From assembly GCA_964573115.1 (NCBI GenBank), contig CAZNIP010000007.1:1-56101 (forward strand): 56,101 bases of DNA, read 5' to 3'. This document shows positions 34,332 through 43,074 of this stretch, one piece after another. The notes beneath the pieces were generated by a model, which saw nothing but the letters and a program-made list of their open reading frames with translations, made no database searches and was not told the origin of the DNA. How positions within the stretch are numbered: position 1 is the first letter of the stretch; every line of letters starts with the position of its first letter. This DNA is from CAYOID01 sp964573115 (GTDB taxonomy: Bacteria > Desulfobacterota > Desulfovibrionia > Desulfovibrionales > Desulfothermaceae). The translations under genes and the position numbers were made by a program.

Positions 34332-35261
34332 TCAATCGTGTTTCTTCTCAGCGATCCGGTTCTTCAGGCTGCACAGCCCGCAGACCGGAATGTAGCTGGG
34401 GTGGCCGCACTGGGAGCAGAAGGACGTGATGGGATCGGGCTCAGGCGGGGGCTTGCCCTTGAGGTAGGAAAACAAAAAGCTGCGCTTGGTGCCGACCATC
34501 TTCTGCTCCAGGAGGTCCAGGGCCTGCTTGTGCACGTGGCTGGTGGCCCTCCTGGACAGCGAGCAGGTGGCAGAGGCCGGTTTGATGCCCTGGAGGCGGC
34601 AGTAGGCCAGGATCTCCCTGATGTCCACCCGGTAGAGCGGCTTGAGCCTGGCCGGCAGGCTGGGATGAGGAGAAGGCAGGCAGGGGTGCTGCCGGCGTAC
34701 GAAGTCCTGGCGGTTGGCCAGCAGGTTGCCGAGCAGTCGACCGGCCTCGTCGTCCAGATTGTGCCCGGTGACCAGGGCTTGATACCCCTGTCTGGCCGTG
34801 AGCCGGTCGAAGAAGTGGCGCTTGATCCGGCCGCAGAGGGCGCAGATCTTGCCCCGCAGGGCGGCATGAATCTCCGGAATGGTGTGCCCGAACTCCTCTT
34901 TCAGCGCAAAGGCCGACCACTCCAGCCCCCGGGGTCGGGCAAAGGCCTCCACCGCAGCCCTGGAATCCTCTGAGAAGCCCGGGATGCCCAGGTCCAGGTG
35001 AAGGCCCCTGGTGGTGAAGCCCAGCCGGTGCATGATGTCCCAGACAGCCAAAGAGTCCTTGCCTCCGGACACGGCGACCATGAGCGGGGTCTCAGTGGAC
35101 AGGTCCATTTTTTTCAGAGCCCGCTCCACGGCGGTCTGGAAGAAATGGAGAAAACAGTCCGGGCAGAAGTTGGCGTGGTGCGAGGGCAGTCTGATCTCAG
35201 CCTGACTGCGGCACCTGATGCATTTTGCCCCCCTGGGGAGCTCATCCTGGCTGTGGTCCAT
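34332..35261 (-). CDS. TtuA/TtcA-family tRNA thiolation enzyme
   Basis: The 309-residue protein is a PP-loop ATPase with SGGKDS at residues 65-70 and a TGHNLDDEA block. It has an N-terminal zinc finger, Cys14-x2-Cys17 and Cys33-x2-Cys36, a C-terminal CSQCG/CGLC finger, and CALC plus a later cysteine (ATCSLS) at positions used for a [4Fe-4S] cluster in TtuA. Two zinc fingers favour the TtuA type, which makes 2-thioribothymidine at tRNA position 54, over TtcA, which thiolates cytidine 32. Start ATG 35261 has GGGAG upstream and lies 4 bases after the AsmA-like stop. The exact tRNA target is uncertain. Confidence 0.8.
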   Translation of the reverse strand: MDHSQDELPRGAKCIRCRSQAEIRLPSHHANFCPDCFLHFFQTAVERALKKMDLSTETPLMVAVSGGKDSLAVWDIMHRLGFTTRGLHLDLGIPGFSEDSRAAVEAFARPRGLEWSAFALKEEFGHTIPEIHAALRGKICALCGRIKRHFFDRLTARQGYQALVTGHNLDDEAGRLLGNLLANRQDFVRRQHPCLPSPHPSLPARLKPLYRVDIREILAYCRLQGIKPASATCSLSRRATSHVHKQALDLLEQKMVGTKRSFLFSYLKGKPPPEPDPITSFCSQCGHPSYIPVCGLCSLKNRIAEKKHD

Positions 35262-35265
35262 GTGA

Positions 35266-38200
35266 TCACTCCCTGTCCGGGAAAAATGGGGCAAAGATTT
35301 TCATAGGCAGCTCCAGGGCCCTGCTCATCATGTTCTTGAGCTCGTTGCTCACCGATTCCGGGGACAGGGGGCGGACCTTGGGGTCCGACAGGGTCCCTGT
35401 GACCTTGACCGGGATGGAGATGAGGTTGCCGCCCATCAGGCCGCTGATGACCGGGATCTTCTTGAACAGGCGGTCCACGGTCTTGAGCGGAGCCACGAGA
35501 ACGTCGAGGTTCACCTCCCGGGACTGCAGGTCGACCTGACCCTGAAAGCCCATTTCCATGCTCTCCCCGTTCAGCCTGCCCTGGTCCAGGATGAGCCGGC
35601 CCTCCTCGACCCTGGAGCGGATCGACAGCTCATGATACCCCAGGCCTTCCTGGTCGAGGTCTGGAAAGTTGCCGAACAGGATCTCTGTGGAGTTCAGAAA
35701 GCCCAGAATTTTTCCCAGGAGATTGAAGCGCCGAATCCGTCCCTCCCTGGCCAGAAAGTTCAGGCTGCCCTGCCAGGTCTCGATGGCCATGCTGCCCTTG
35801 CTGGAGAGCTGACCGCTGAGGTCGAAGCGCCCGGTCATGAGCTCCTCTTTGCCGAACAGACAGGTCAGAGCCGCGTTGAGATCGCTGCCCCGGACAGAGG
35901 GGTAGAACTGGGCCTGGCTCGTCTCCGGCTGGAGGACAATCGAGCCTGGGGTCTCGATGCTGCACAGCCTGGAATCGGAGACCTGGACCCGGATGGTCTG
36001 AGACGGGGACAGGTGGACCCCGGCCTGGAGCGGACACCAGGGCAGGCCGTGAAAATCAAAGCACTCGGCCCGGACCCTGAGCTCGCCTGACAGGGCCATG
36101 CCGGGTCCATCCTCAGGGGGGGCTTTCCCCGTGCCGGTTTCGAGAGGGGACAGAATCCTGTTCAGGCTGTCCCAGTGCAGCTGTTGTGCAGTCAGATCCA
36201 GGTCCATGACGTTGGCGGTCTCCTTGAGGTCGACGCTGCCTGTGAGGCCGAGCTGATCCCGGCCAAGCTCGAACAGGCCCTTTTCGAGCCGCATTTCGCT
36301 GTTTTTGGCCTGCAGCTTCAGATGAACCGCCTTGAGGTCGTCAGATCCGGGGATCGGCAGCAGCAGATCGGAGATCCTGGTTGAGCCGGCAGCAGAGAGG
36401 ATCTGGAAAGGCCTGAGGTCGATGACCGCCTGGAAATCTCCCTGGATCCCGCCCTGGACAGTATGGTTCTCCTGGAGGAGGCGGTCCAGGGTCGCCTTGA
36501 CGAGCTCTCCGGCAAAGGAGATCCGGCTGGAGGTCTCTGAGACCGTCAGGGCCATCCTGGCCTGGGAGGCCTGGTCATGGATGTGCAGCCTGGAGATGTC
36601 CAGGGCGTCCGGGGACCGAGTCAGGTTCAGGTCCAGCTGGACGCGCCCGTTCACCAGGGCCTGAAGTGCGCAGTCAAAAACGCCGGCTGTTCTGCGAACC
36701 CTGGCTTCACTGACCTGGACAGGGCTCTGGAGTTTGAGCTCCGGGGGCAGCTCAGCCTTGGTCATGACCCATTCCCCGGCCCTGCTGCCCAGGCTGCCTT
36801 CAAAGGAGAGGTCGAATTCCGGGGCGCTGCCAGAACGTGTGGACACCCTTCCGTTGAGCCGTCCCTGGCCGTCCAGGAAGCGGATGCGGCACGTCTCCAT
36901 CTGGAGTTGTCCCGGCTGGAGATCAAATGTGCCGGACTCCAGATGAAGTGGGCCGGGCAGGTCCTTCTGGTGCAGGACAAGGCCCTCCAGACTCCCCTGG
37001 GCCTGGTAGGAGCACTGGTCCAGATTCGTGGGGGGGCCGGAGAAGGTCATCGTCCCCACCTGGACAGAGCCGTTCACGGTGTCCAGCCCAGGCAGCCTGG
37101 TCCGGCAGAATGTCGACCCCGCCAGCCAGGGAAAGAGCTCCCGCCATTTGAGATCGGCCCCCTGGACATCGTAGTCCAGATCCAGGGATGGTTTCAGGGC
37201 CAGCTCAAAAGAGAGGTCCTGGATTCTGGACTGACCGAATCTGAGTTCGATGTCCTGCCCGGAGAGGGCTGAATCCGTGTACTCAAACCGTCCTCCAGAG
37301 GCCTGAAGGACATGGGGCAGGGGTTCGTAACGGGCCCTGAGGTTCAGGTCCCGGGCCTGGACATGGACCTCCATGTCGTGGTCCTCATCCCTGTTCAGCC
37401 CCAGGGTTCCGGTCAGCGTGCCCTGAACGTCAGAGACCCTGGCCAGCTCCCGGAGGAAGGCCCTGGATTCGACGCTTTGACGCAGTATCGGGGGGAGCTG
37501 GCCTGCCGGTCCGGAGACCTCGGTGCTCAAGGAGAAAGGGCGAACCTGTTCGTTCATGGCCAGGGACAGGGTCCCGTTCCAGGCCGTGGACTCGTGGAGC
37601 CGGGCTGAGAGACCCCGGCCGCGGAGGACTCGATTGTCGATGCTCAGATGTCCCCTGATTCGGGTCAGGTCCAGCTTCGGGTCAGGAACAAGGACCTGGC
37701 CCTCCTGAAGCAGGGCGTCCATCTTCAGGCCCCTGGCGATCTCCTCCAGACTGTGGCCGGATGAACTCAGGCGAAGGTCGGAGATCTCCCCTCCCCGAAC
37801 GATATCCAGGACCTCCCGGACCGGCTTGACCCCGGCAAAGAGCGTCAGAACGCGCTGCCTGAGACCTGTCAGGTCGAGCCTGTCCCCATGAACAACAAAG
37901 GTGCTCCGCTTGGTTGTGCGATCAAACCGGGCCTGACCGCTGACGGCCGTGCCGGGATCGTCCAGGCTGAGACTGTCCACCTGCAGGGTGACCTCCCGGG
38001 GGGCCACATCAACCCTCATGGCCAGGCCGGGCCTGGACAGGACCAGGCGGCGGTCCTGTCTTGCGAGGACCAGTTCATCTGTGGATCCGTGGAGATCAAG
38101 GCGGGCATGGTCCAGGTCCTCAAAGCTGAAAGCCCCTTCCAGATCGATTCCGGATCGCCCCGGGGTCCAGGCAGGCGTCGACGTCAGCCTGGCCACGACC

Positions 38201-38856
38201 TGATCGGGGCGGAGCTGCTGGAGGGCAAACCGGCCGGTGGCGGAAAGGGTCTGCAGGTCGGCCTGGAGCTCGATGACCAGGTCCTGCCACAGGGCTGAGC
38301 TGCAGGAGGCCGTGATCCGGGCCGATGGTCCCAGGTCGATCTCGGCCTGAAGATCGCTGACAGCGATGGTTCGAACCCCGGGGGCCAAGAGTTCGAGGTT
38401 GCCCTGGTGAATGGTGATGTCCATGGAGTCCGGAAGCTGGGACAGGACACCCCCTGGAAGCCCGCGGTTCGTCTTTGCAGCCTCGTTACGCCGGACCGGA
38501 TTGAGCTTCAGCCGGGGATCAAAGAGATGCACACCAGCGACCTCGATCTCCCCCCACAGCAGCGGGACCAGCCGGGGGGACACGGTCAGCCTGGGGATGT
38601 GGGCCTCAACCGGACCGAGGCTCAGGTCGACAGCCCTGACCTCCAGGCTTGGCCACGGTCGCATGGAGAGCTGAAAATTCGAGATCGTGACCGATTCGGG
38701 CAGGTTCCGGGACAGGGCTTTGAGGATTGAGGCCTGGACCGGGGAGGAGTTCAAGACCCTGGGAGCGCAGACCATGGCCAGCAGGACGAGGTACCAGGCC
38801 AGGCAGGCCAGCCCTGTGCCGGCGGTCAGGAAGGCGCGTGCGGTTCTGATCTTCAT
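35266..38856 (-). CDS. large AsmA-like envelope protein
   Basis: The 1196-residue protein has one N-terminal membrane anchor (about residues 9-31), then more than 1100 residues of short beta-strand repeats. It resembles the AsmA/YhdP/TamB superfamily: an AsmA-type N-terminus (LEVRAVDLSLGP, PRLTVSPRLVPLLWGEI) and an AsmA-like C-terminal domain near 1000-1150 (LNFLAREGRIRRFNLLGKILGFLNST). Such proteins span the periplasm as hydrophobic grooves and carry phospholipid to the outer membrane. Length fits the YhdP class. ATG 38856 lies inside a perfect 15-bp hairpin, so initiation may be structurally controlled. Followed 4 bases later by the TtuA-like gene. Confidence 0.8.
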   Translation of the reverse strand: MKIRTARAFLTAGTGLACLAWYLVLLAMVCAPRVLNSSPVQASILKALSRNLPESVTISNFQLSMRPWPSLEVRAVDLSLGPVEAHIPRLTVSPRLVPLLWGEIEVAGVHLFDPRLKLNPVRRNEAAKTNRGLPGGVLSQLPDSMDITIHQGNLELLAPGVRTIAVSDLQAEIDLGPSARITASCSSALWQDLVIELQADLQTLSATGRFALQQLRPDQVVARLTSTPAWTPGRSGIDLEGAFSFEDLDHARLDLHGSTDELVLARQDRRLVLSRPGLAMRVDVAPREVTLQVDSLSLDDPGTAVSGQARFDRTTKRSTFVVHGDRLDLTGLRQRVLTLFAGVKPVREVLDIVRGGEISDLRLSSSGHSLEEIARGLKMDALLQEGQVLVPDPKLDLTRIRGHLSIDNRVLRGRGLSARLHESTAWNGTLSLAMNEQVRPFSLSTEVSGPAGQLPPILRQSVESRAFLRELARVSDVQGTLTGTLGLNRDEDHDMEVHVQARDLNLRARYEPLPHVLQASGGRFEYTDSALSGQDIELRFGQSRIQDLSFELALKPSLDLDYDVQGADLKWRELFPWLAGSTFCRTRLPGLDTVNGSVQVGTMTFSGPPTNLDQCSYQAQGSLEGLVLHQKDLPGPLHLESGTFDLQPGQLQMETCRIRFLDGQGRLNGRVSTRSGSAPEFDLSFEGSLGSRAGEWVMTKAELPPELKLQSPVQVSEARVRRTAGVFDCALQALVNGRVQLDLNLTRSPDALDISRLHIHDQASQARMALTVSETSSRISFAGELVKATLDRLLQENHTVQGGIQGDFQAVIDLRPFQILSAAGSTRISDLLLPIPGSDDLKAVHLKLQAKNSEMRLEKGLFELGRDQLGLTGSVDLKETANVMDLDLTAQQLHWDSLNRILSPLETGTGKAPPEDGPGMALSGELRVRAECFDFHGLPWCPLQAGVHLSPSQTIRVQVSDSRLCSIETPGSIVLQPETSQAQFYPSVRGSDLNAALTCLFGKEELMTGRFDLSGQLSSKGSMAIETWQGSLNFLAREGRIRRFNLLGKILGFLNSTEILFGNFPDLDQEGLGYHELSIRSRVEEGRLILDQGRLNGESMEMGFQGQVDLQSREVNLDVLVAPLKTVDRLFKKIPVISGLMGGNLISIPVKVTGTLSDPKVRPLSPESVSNELKNMMSRALELPMKIFAPFFPDRE

Positions 38857-38886
38857 GTCGGCTCTGCCTCTGGCAGAGCCGACATG
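38854..38886 (-). repeat. perfect 15-bp hairpin covering the AsmA-like start codon
   Basis: Arms 38854-38868 and 38872-38886 pair perfectly. On the coding (minus) strand the loop is AGA and the 3' arm ends with the ATG of the AsmA-like gene, so the start codon and the AGAGG upstream are both buried in the stem. The centre, CTNTGCCAGAGGCANAG, is shared with the hairpin at 6014-6048 in the same orientation relative to the downstream gene. Confidence 0.8.
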
Positions 38887-39272
38887 TCAGGGTTTGATCC
38901 TGGAGGAATCAAGGCCAAGAGAGTCTGCTCACTGGTTGAGGGTCTCGAATGTCAGCCCTGCCGCTGGCCGGCCTGACAGGTTGAGGTTTGAAGGTTGATG
39001 GAAGAAAACGTCTTCGACTCTTCACCTGGTGACACCCAACTCGGCCAGTTTGATCGGTGATGCAACTGTGTCTGGGCAGCGTCCCTTCAAAGGTTTCTTT
39101 CTGAAACCCGGCACCTGAACACCTGTGATGACCTTTCATATGATTTTGATGACCAGAGGACATCATCTTGCCCGGCCTGATGCCTTGGTTGACGCCGGGT
39201 GGCGGATGGAGGGCTAAAGTCAAAGAGTTATATCTTTAAATTACTGGAATAAATATGTTTTTTAGTCAGTGC
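38887..39272. other. intergenic region with possible degenerate REP-like copy
   Basis: No convincing gene is seen here. Two ordered segments, CCGGCCTGACA (38968-38978) and CGGCCAGTTTGATC (39042-39055), match CCGGGCTGGCA (55936) and CGGCCAATTTGATC (56015) at nearly equal spacing (74 and 79 bases), suggesting an old copy of the repeat at the end of the window without its hairpins. A/T-rich sequence at 39226-39262 may act as an UP element for the promoter that follows. Confidence 0.4.
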
Positions 39273-39301
39273 TTGCCATCTGTGCTGGGGGTGAATATAG
39301 T
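39273..39301 (+). promoter_or_regulatory. sigma-70-type promoter of the M16 protease pair
   Basis: TTGCCA (39273-39278) and TATAGT (39296-39301) are separated by 17 bases; each matches the consensus hexamer at 5 of 6 positions. An A/T-rich block lies just upstream. Transcription would begin near 39308, about 80 bases before the first M16 start codon. Confidence 0.7.
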
Positions 39302-39388
39302 ACAAAAGTTTGTAACTGTCATCTGGCCCGGCGTGAGGACAGGCCGGCGGCTGGTGACTGCAATCGTCGTCCCAGAGGAGAGAGAAGA

Positions 39389-40915
39389 ATGTGGCATCGC
39401 ACAGTGTTGGCAGCAGCGACCCTGCTGGTTCTCATTCTGGCTCCTGGGTTGTCGCAGGCTGCGGCCATCCTGGATCGCTTTGAGGACCAGGTGACCGAGT
39501 TTACTCTGGACAATGGCCTGACCTTCGTGGTCGTCGAACGGCACCAGGCCCCGGTGGCCAGCTTCGTCACCTGCGTCAGGGTGGGCAGCGTGAATGAGCC
39601 TGCCGGCCGGACCGGGCTGGCCCACCTCTTTGAGCACATGGCCTTTAAAGGCACCAGGACCATCGGGACCAGCGACTGGGATCAGGAAAAAGGGGTCCTG
39701 GCCAGGCTTGACAAGGCCTATGCCGCCTGGCTGGACGAAAAGAGGAAGCGCAACTCAGACCAGGGGGCTCTTGAGGAGAAGCGCGAGCGTTTCGAAAGCT
39801 TGCGGCAAGAGGCCAGGTCATTCGTCAAGCCCAACGAGTTTGCCCAGATCATTGAGCTCAACGGCGGGACCAACCTCAATGCCGGAACCTCCTCCGAGTA
39901 CACCATCTATTTTTCCAGTTTTCCGGCCAACCGGGCCGAGCTGTGGTTCAGTCTGGAGTCGGACCGGTTGCAGAACCCGGTTTGGCGAGAGTTCTACACT
40001 GAGAAGGAGGTCGTCCGCGAAGAACGCAGGATGCGGGTGGACTCAAATCCCACCGGCAAGCTGGTGGAACAGCTCCTGGCCACGGCGTTTGTGGCCCATC
40101 CCTACGGCAATCCGGTCATTGGCTGGGATTCCGACATTCTGGCCGCCAAAGCTCAGGATCTCGACCGCTTCTACAGCGCCTACTACGTTCCGCAGAACAT
40201 GGCCATCGGCATTGCCGGAGACGTCGATCCAAGACAGATTCGCAGCTGGGCTGAAACCTACTTCGGATCGATGCCCAGGGGCGAAGACCCGCCGGATGTC
40301 GTCACCCGGGAGCCCAGGCAGGAGGGTGTCCGGACGGTTCAGGTCACCTCCCCGAACCAGCCGCTCTCTGCCCGGGCCTACCACACCGTGAGCCGGTTTC
40401 ACGAGCACGCCCCGGCCCTGGAGCTTCTGGGGGACATCCTGGCCAAGGGCAGGACGTCCAGGCTGTACCGGTCCCTGGTGGAGCAGAAGAGAGTGGCGGC
40501 TTCGATTTTCGCTTTCAACGGCTTTCCAGGAGACGTCTCCCCGTCTCTGTTCATCGTATTCGGGGTCCCGAACAAGGACGTCTCCCTGGATGAGCTCTCA
40601 GAGGCCATCGACGCAGAGCTCGAGCGGGTGAGAACCCAGGGTGTGACCCAGGAGGAACTGGACAGGGCCATCACCAAGGCCAAGGCCGCTCTGATCCGGG
40701 GTTTGGACTCCAACCTCGGGCTGGCCAGGTCCCTGGCCATGGCAGAGATCCTCGGGGGAGACTGGCGGAGGGTCCTGACCATCCTCGATGAGTACGAGCA
40801 GGTCACTGCGGCTGAGATCCAGGAGGTGGCCAAGACGTACCTCAGGCGGGACAACTGCACGATTGGCCGGCTGGTCAATCATGAGCAAGACAAAGGAGCC
40901 CGGCATGATCAGTGA
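39389..40915 (+). CDS. M16 zinc metalloprotease, catalytic subunit
   Basis: The 508-residue protein has a signal peptide (about 1-26, ending LSQAAA) and the inverted zinc motif H79-L-F-E82-H83 of the pitrilysin family, with the third ligand region EKEVVREERR. It should act in the periplasm. The Arg/Tyr pair that binds substrate in M16B proteins (R-x(n)-GLAY) is not intact: the equivalent stretch reads EQKRVAAS. I chose ATG 39389 because of the GAGGAGAGAG ribosome site and the signal peptide; the frame from 39269 adds unrelated residues. It overlaps the next gene by 11 bases, which supplies the missing feature, so the two are probably an obligate heterodimer. Confidence 0.9.
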   Translation: MWHRTVLAAATLLVLILAPGLSQAAAILDRFEDQVTEFTLDNGLTFVVVERHQAPVASFVTCVRVGSVNEPAGRTGLAHLFEHMAFKGTRTIGTSDWDQEKGVLARLDKAYAAWLDEKRKRNSDQGALEEKRERFESLRQEARSFVKPNEFAQIIELNGGTNLNAGTSSEYTIYFSSFPANRAELWFSLESDRLQNPVWREFYTEKEVVREERRMRVDSNPTGKLVEQLLATAFVAHPYGNPVIGWDSDILAAKAQDLDRFYSAYYVPQNMAIGIAGDVDPRQIRSWAETYFGSMPRGEDPPDVVTREPRQEGVRTVQVTSPNQPLSARAYHTVSRFHEHAPALELLGDILAKGRTSRLYRSLVEQKRVAASIFAFNGFPGDVSPSLFIVFGVPNKDVSLDELSEAIDAELERVRTQGVTQEELDRAITKAKAALIRGLDSNLGLARSLAMAEILGGDWRRVLTILDEYEQVTAAEIQEVAKTYLRRDNCTIGRLVNHEQDKGARHDQ

Positions 40916-42368
40916 TCTTCGACAGCGGCCGTATTCTGCAGTCCTTCTGCTCCTCGGAATTCTGGCGGTTCTCCCGGCCTGCGGCATGAACAAGGGGCCC
41001 AGGAGCTACTCCGAGCTGGAGTTCCCGTCCAGTGTCGACTGGCCGGAGACCAGGATCGAGACCTTTTCTCTGGACAACGGGGTTCGCTTTTTCCTGGTAG
41101 AGGACCATGAGCTCCCACTCGTCAAGGTCACGGTGAGCATTCGTTCCGGGGAGTTTGTGGTCCCTGAAGGCCAGGAGGGGCTGGCCGAGCTCGCAGCCCG
41201 GGTCATGCGCAACGGCGGGAGCGAGCAATGGCCGGCTGAGGAGCTGGACACCCTGCTCGAAGACCGGGCCGCCCAGCTGAGCATCAGCATGGGATTCGAT
41301 TCTGGACAGGCAGGGCTCAATGTGCTCAGCAAGGACTTTGAGCAGCTCCTGCCGGTCTTTGTGGATGTCCTGCACAGCCCGGCCTTCCCTCTGGACAAGA
41401 CGGCCCTGGCCAAAAAGCAGATGATGACCGACATCGCCCGGCGCAACGACAGCCAGGATGAAGTCGGCTTCAGGGAGTTCAAGAGGCTCCTCTATGGTCC
41501 GGACACCATCTACGGCCGGCTCAAGGAGTTCTCCACGGTCTCTGGTCTGACCACGCAGGACCTGCGCCGTTTCCACGAGCGGTCTTTCCAGGGCCACAAC
41601 CTCATGGTGGGGATTGCCGGGGACATCGAACCGGACGAGATCAGGCCGGTGCTGAAGAGGCTCTTCGCTGTCTTTGAGCCGGGTCGGCAGACAGTCATGG
41701 ATTTCCCTCAGGTGGACAGGCCTGAGAGGACAAACTGGGCTTTCATCCACAAGTCGGACGTCAATCAGACCATGATCCTTCTGGGGCATGAAGGCGGCTT
41801 TCGAGACAACCCGGACTACCCGGCCCTGCAGGTCATGAACACCATCCTCAGCGGCGGTTTTTCCAGTCGGCTCTTTCAGCACATCCGGACCAGAAAAGGG
41901 CTGGCCTATTCCGTTTTCGGCAACTACGGCAGCAAGGCCTTCTATCCAGGGATGTTCTTTGTCGGGGCCAAGACCAAGAGCGCCCGGACCCTCGAAGCTG
42001 TCAATGCGATCAAGCAGGAGCTGGCTCAGCTCCAGCGGGAAGGGGTCGGCCGGGAAGAGCTGGATCAGGCCAGGGATCAGATCCTGAACTCCCTCGTCTT
42101 CCGCTACGACAGGCCGGAGGAGGTTCTGGGACGGCGCCTGCACTACGAGTACCGGGAGATGGATCCGGAGAGCTTTGAGGAGCTGGTCCAGGGTATCAAG
42201 GAGGCCACCCCTGACGACATTCAGCGGGTGGCCCGGAGCTCCATCGACCTCGACCGCCTGCAGGTCCTCCTGGTGGGCAACCGCGATCAGCTCCAGGATC
42301 AGCTCAGGACCATCGATGAACTTCAGGAGATCGACCTCGCCCTGGAAGCCCCGCCCGGGGGGTCCTGA
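40905..42368 (+). CDS. M16 protease-like lipoprotein, non-catalytic partner
   Basis: The 487-residue protein starts with a lipoprotein signal ending LPAC (Cys at about 26), so it is probably membrane-anchored. It has the two-lobed M16 fold but no HxxEH; the region reads EGLAELAARVM. It does keep the substrate-binding Arg/Tyr segment FQHIRTRKGLAYSVFG. In M16B heterodimers one subunit provides zinc and the other the Arg/Tyr pair. ATG 40905 follows AAAGGAG by 7 bases; starts upstream lie inside the first gene. No terminator is evident in the 133 bases after the stop. Confidence 0.88.
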   Translation: MISDLRQRPYSAVLLLLGILAVLPACGMNKGPRSYSELEFPSSVDWPETRIETFSLDNGVRFFLVEDHELPLVKVTVSIRSGEFVVPEGQEGLAELAARVMRNGGSEQWPAEELDTLLEDRAAQLSISMGFDSGQAGLNVLSKDFEQLLPVFVDVLHSPAFPLDKTALAKKQMMTDIARRNDSQDEVGFREFKRLLYGPDTIYGRLKEFSTVSGLTTQDLRRFHERSFQGHNLMVGIAGDIEPDEIRPVLKRLFAVFEPGRQTVMDFPQVDRPERTNWAFIHKSDVNQTMILLGHEGGFRDNPDYPALQVMNTILSGGFSSRLFQHIRTRKGLAYSVFGNYGSKAFYPGMFFVGAKTKSARTLEAVNAIKQELAQLQREGVGREELDQARDQILNSLVFRYDRPEEVLGRRLHYEYREMDPESFEELVQGIKEATPDDIQRVARSSIDLDRLQVLLVGNRDQLQDQLRTIDELQEIDLALEAPPGGS

Positions 42369-42501
42369 GCCTGGCCGCCCGGAGCACAGGGCCTTTGTGC
42401 TGCGGACGATTCAGGACCAAAGCGGGCTCAACACCCCAGTGAGCTTTTCAACTGTGGCGCCGTTGTCCTCTTTGGGCAGATCCGAAGTCACCGGTTCGCT
42501 T

Positions 42502-42924
42502 TCAGGAGCCTTTGAGCCCCTCGCCGATGGCGGTGAAGATGCTCACCCCATCGGAGTAATTGCCCACGCACAGCCCGTAGTAGAAATGGCCTTCCACCCT
42601 GTCCGGCTCGAGCTCGACGGCTTTTTTCGCATAGGCCATGCCTTTCCTGCCCAACCGGGCGCAGATGTCCTGCCAGCCTTCGACATTCCGGCGTTTGGAG
42701 TACTCGGCCACAAAACGGGCCGCCCTGGCCGCTTTCCAGTTGGCCTCGTAGCTCTCTGGAGAGCTGGCAGCCGCCTGGGCAGTGAGCTCCAGGCACTGGC
42801 GCATGTCCTGGAGCGTCTTTTTGGAGCAGAGCCGGTCGGCCCTGGCGAGGAGATCAGCTGCGTGAACCTGGCAGAGGCAGGGCATCACCAGGAGCATGCT
42901 CCAGAAGCAGATGATTCTGACCAT
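42502..42924 (-). CDS. short secreted protein with TPR-like region, possibly truncated
   Basis: The 140-residue product has a signal peptide (MVRIICFWSMLLVMPC.., about 1-22) and helical repeats. YEANWKAARAARFVAEY, AKKAVELEPDRVEGHFYYGLC and a final SIFTAIGEGLKGS resemble secreted TPR proteins of the TRAP-accessory type. Those usually continue for another 60-100 residues after the LKG segment, so the stop at 42502 may be premature. Reading on in any frame downstream I find no obvious continuation. ATG 42924 was chosen as the start of the signal peptide, with AAAGGA upstream. Divergent from the TetR gene. Confidence 0.55.
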   Translation of the reverse strand: MVRIICFWSMLLVMPCLCQVHAADLLARADRLCSKKTLQDMRQCLELTAQAAASSPESYEANWKAARAARFVAEYSKRRNVEGWQDICARLGRKGMAYAKKAVELEPDRVEGHFYYGLCVGNYSDGVSIFTAIGEGLKGS

Positions 42925-43023
42925 GGGGGCGCCGTCCTTTGTTTCAATGCTGTGCCTGCTGGACCTGCCGGCAGGGGGATCACTGACTGAGACCTTTGCA
43001 AATATTGACAAAATGGTCCAAAA

Positions 43024-43047
43024 GGTCAAGAGTCACCTGGTTTGACC
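43024..43047. promoter_or_regulatory. GGTCAA-N12-TTGACC inverted repeat, candidate TetR operator
   Basis: The 6-base arms (43024-43029 and 43042-43047) are exact inverse complements and lie 28 bases before the TetR-family start codon. A TTGACA at 43005-43010 just upstream could be a -35. Position suggests autoregulation; the arms are short and chance is possible. Confidence 0.35.
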
Positions 43048-43074
43048 ACCACCGTTTTCAGGAGAACACGACCC

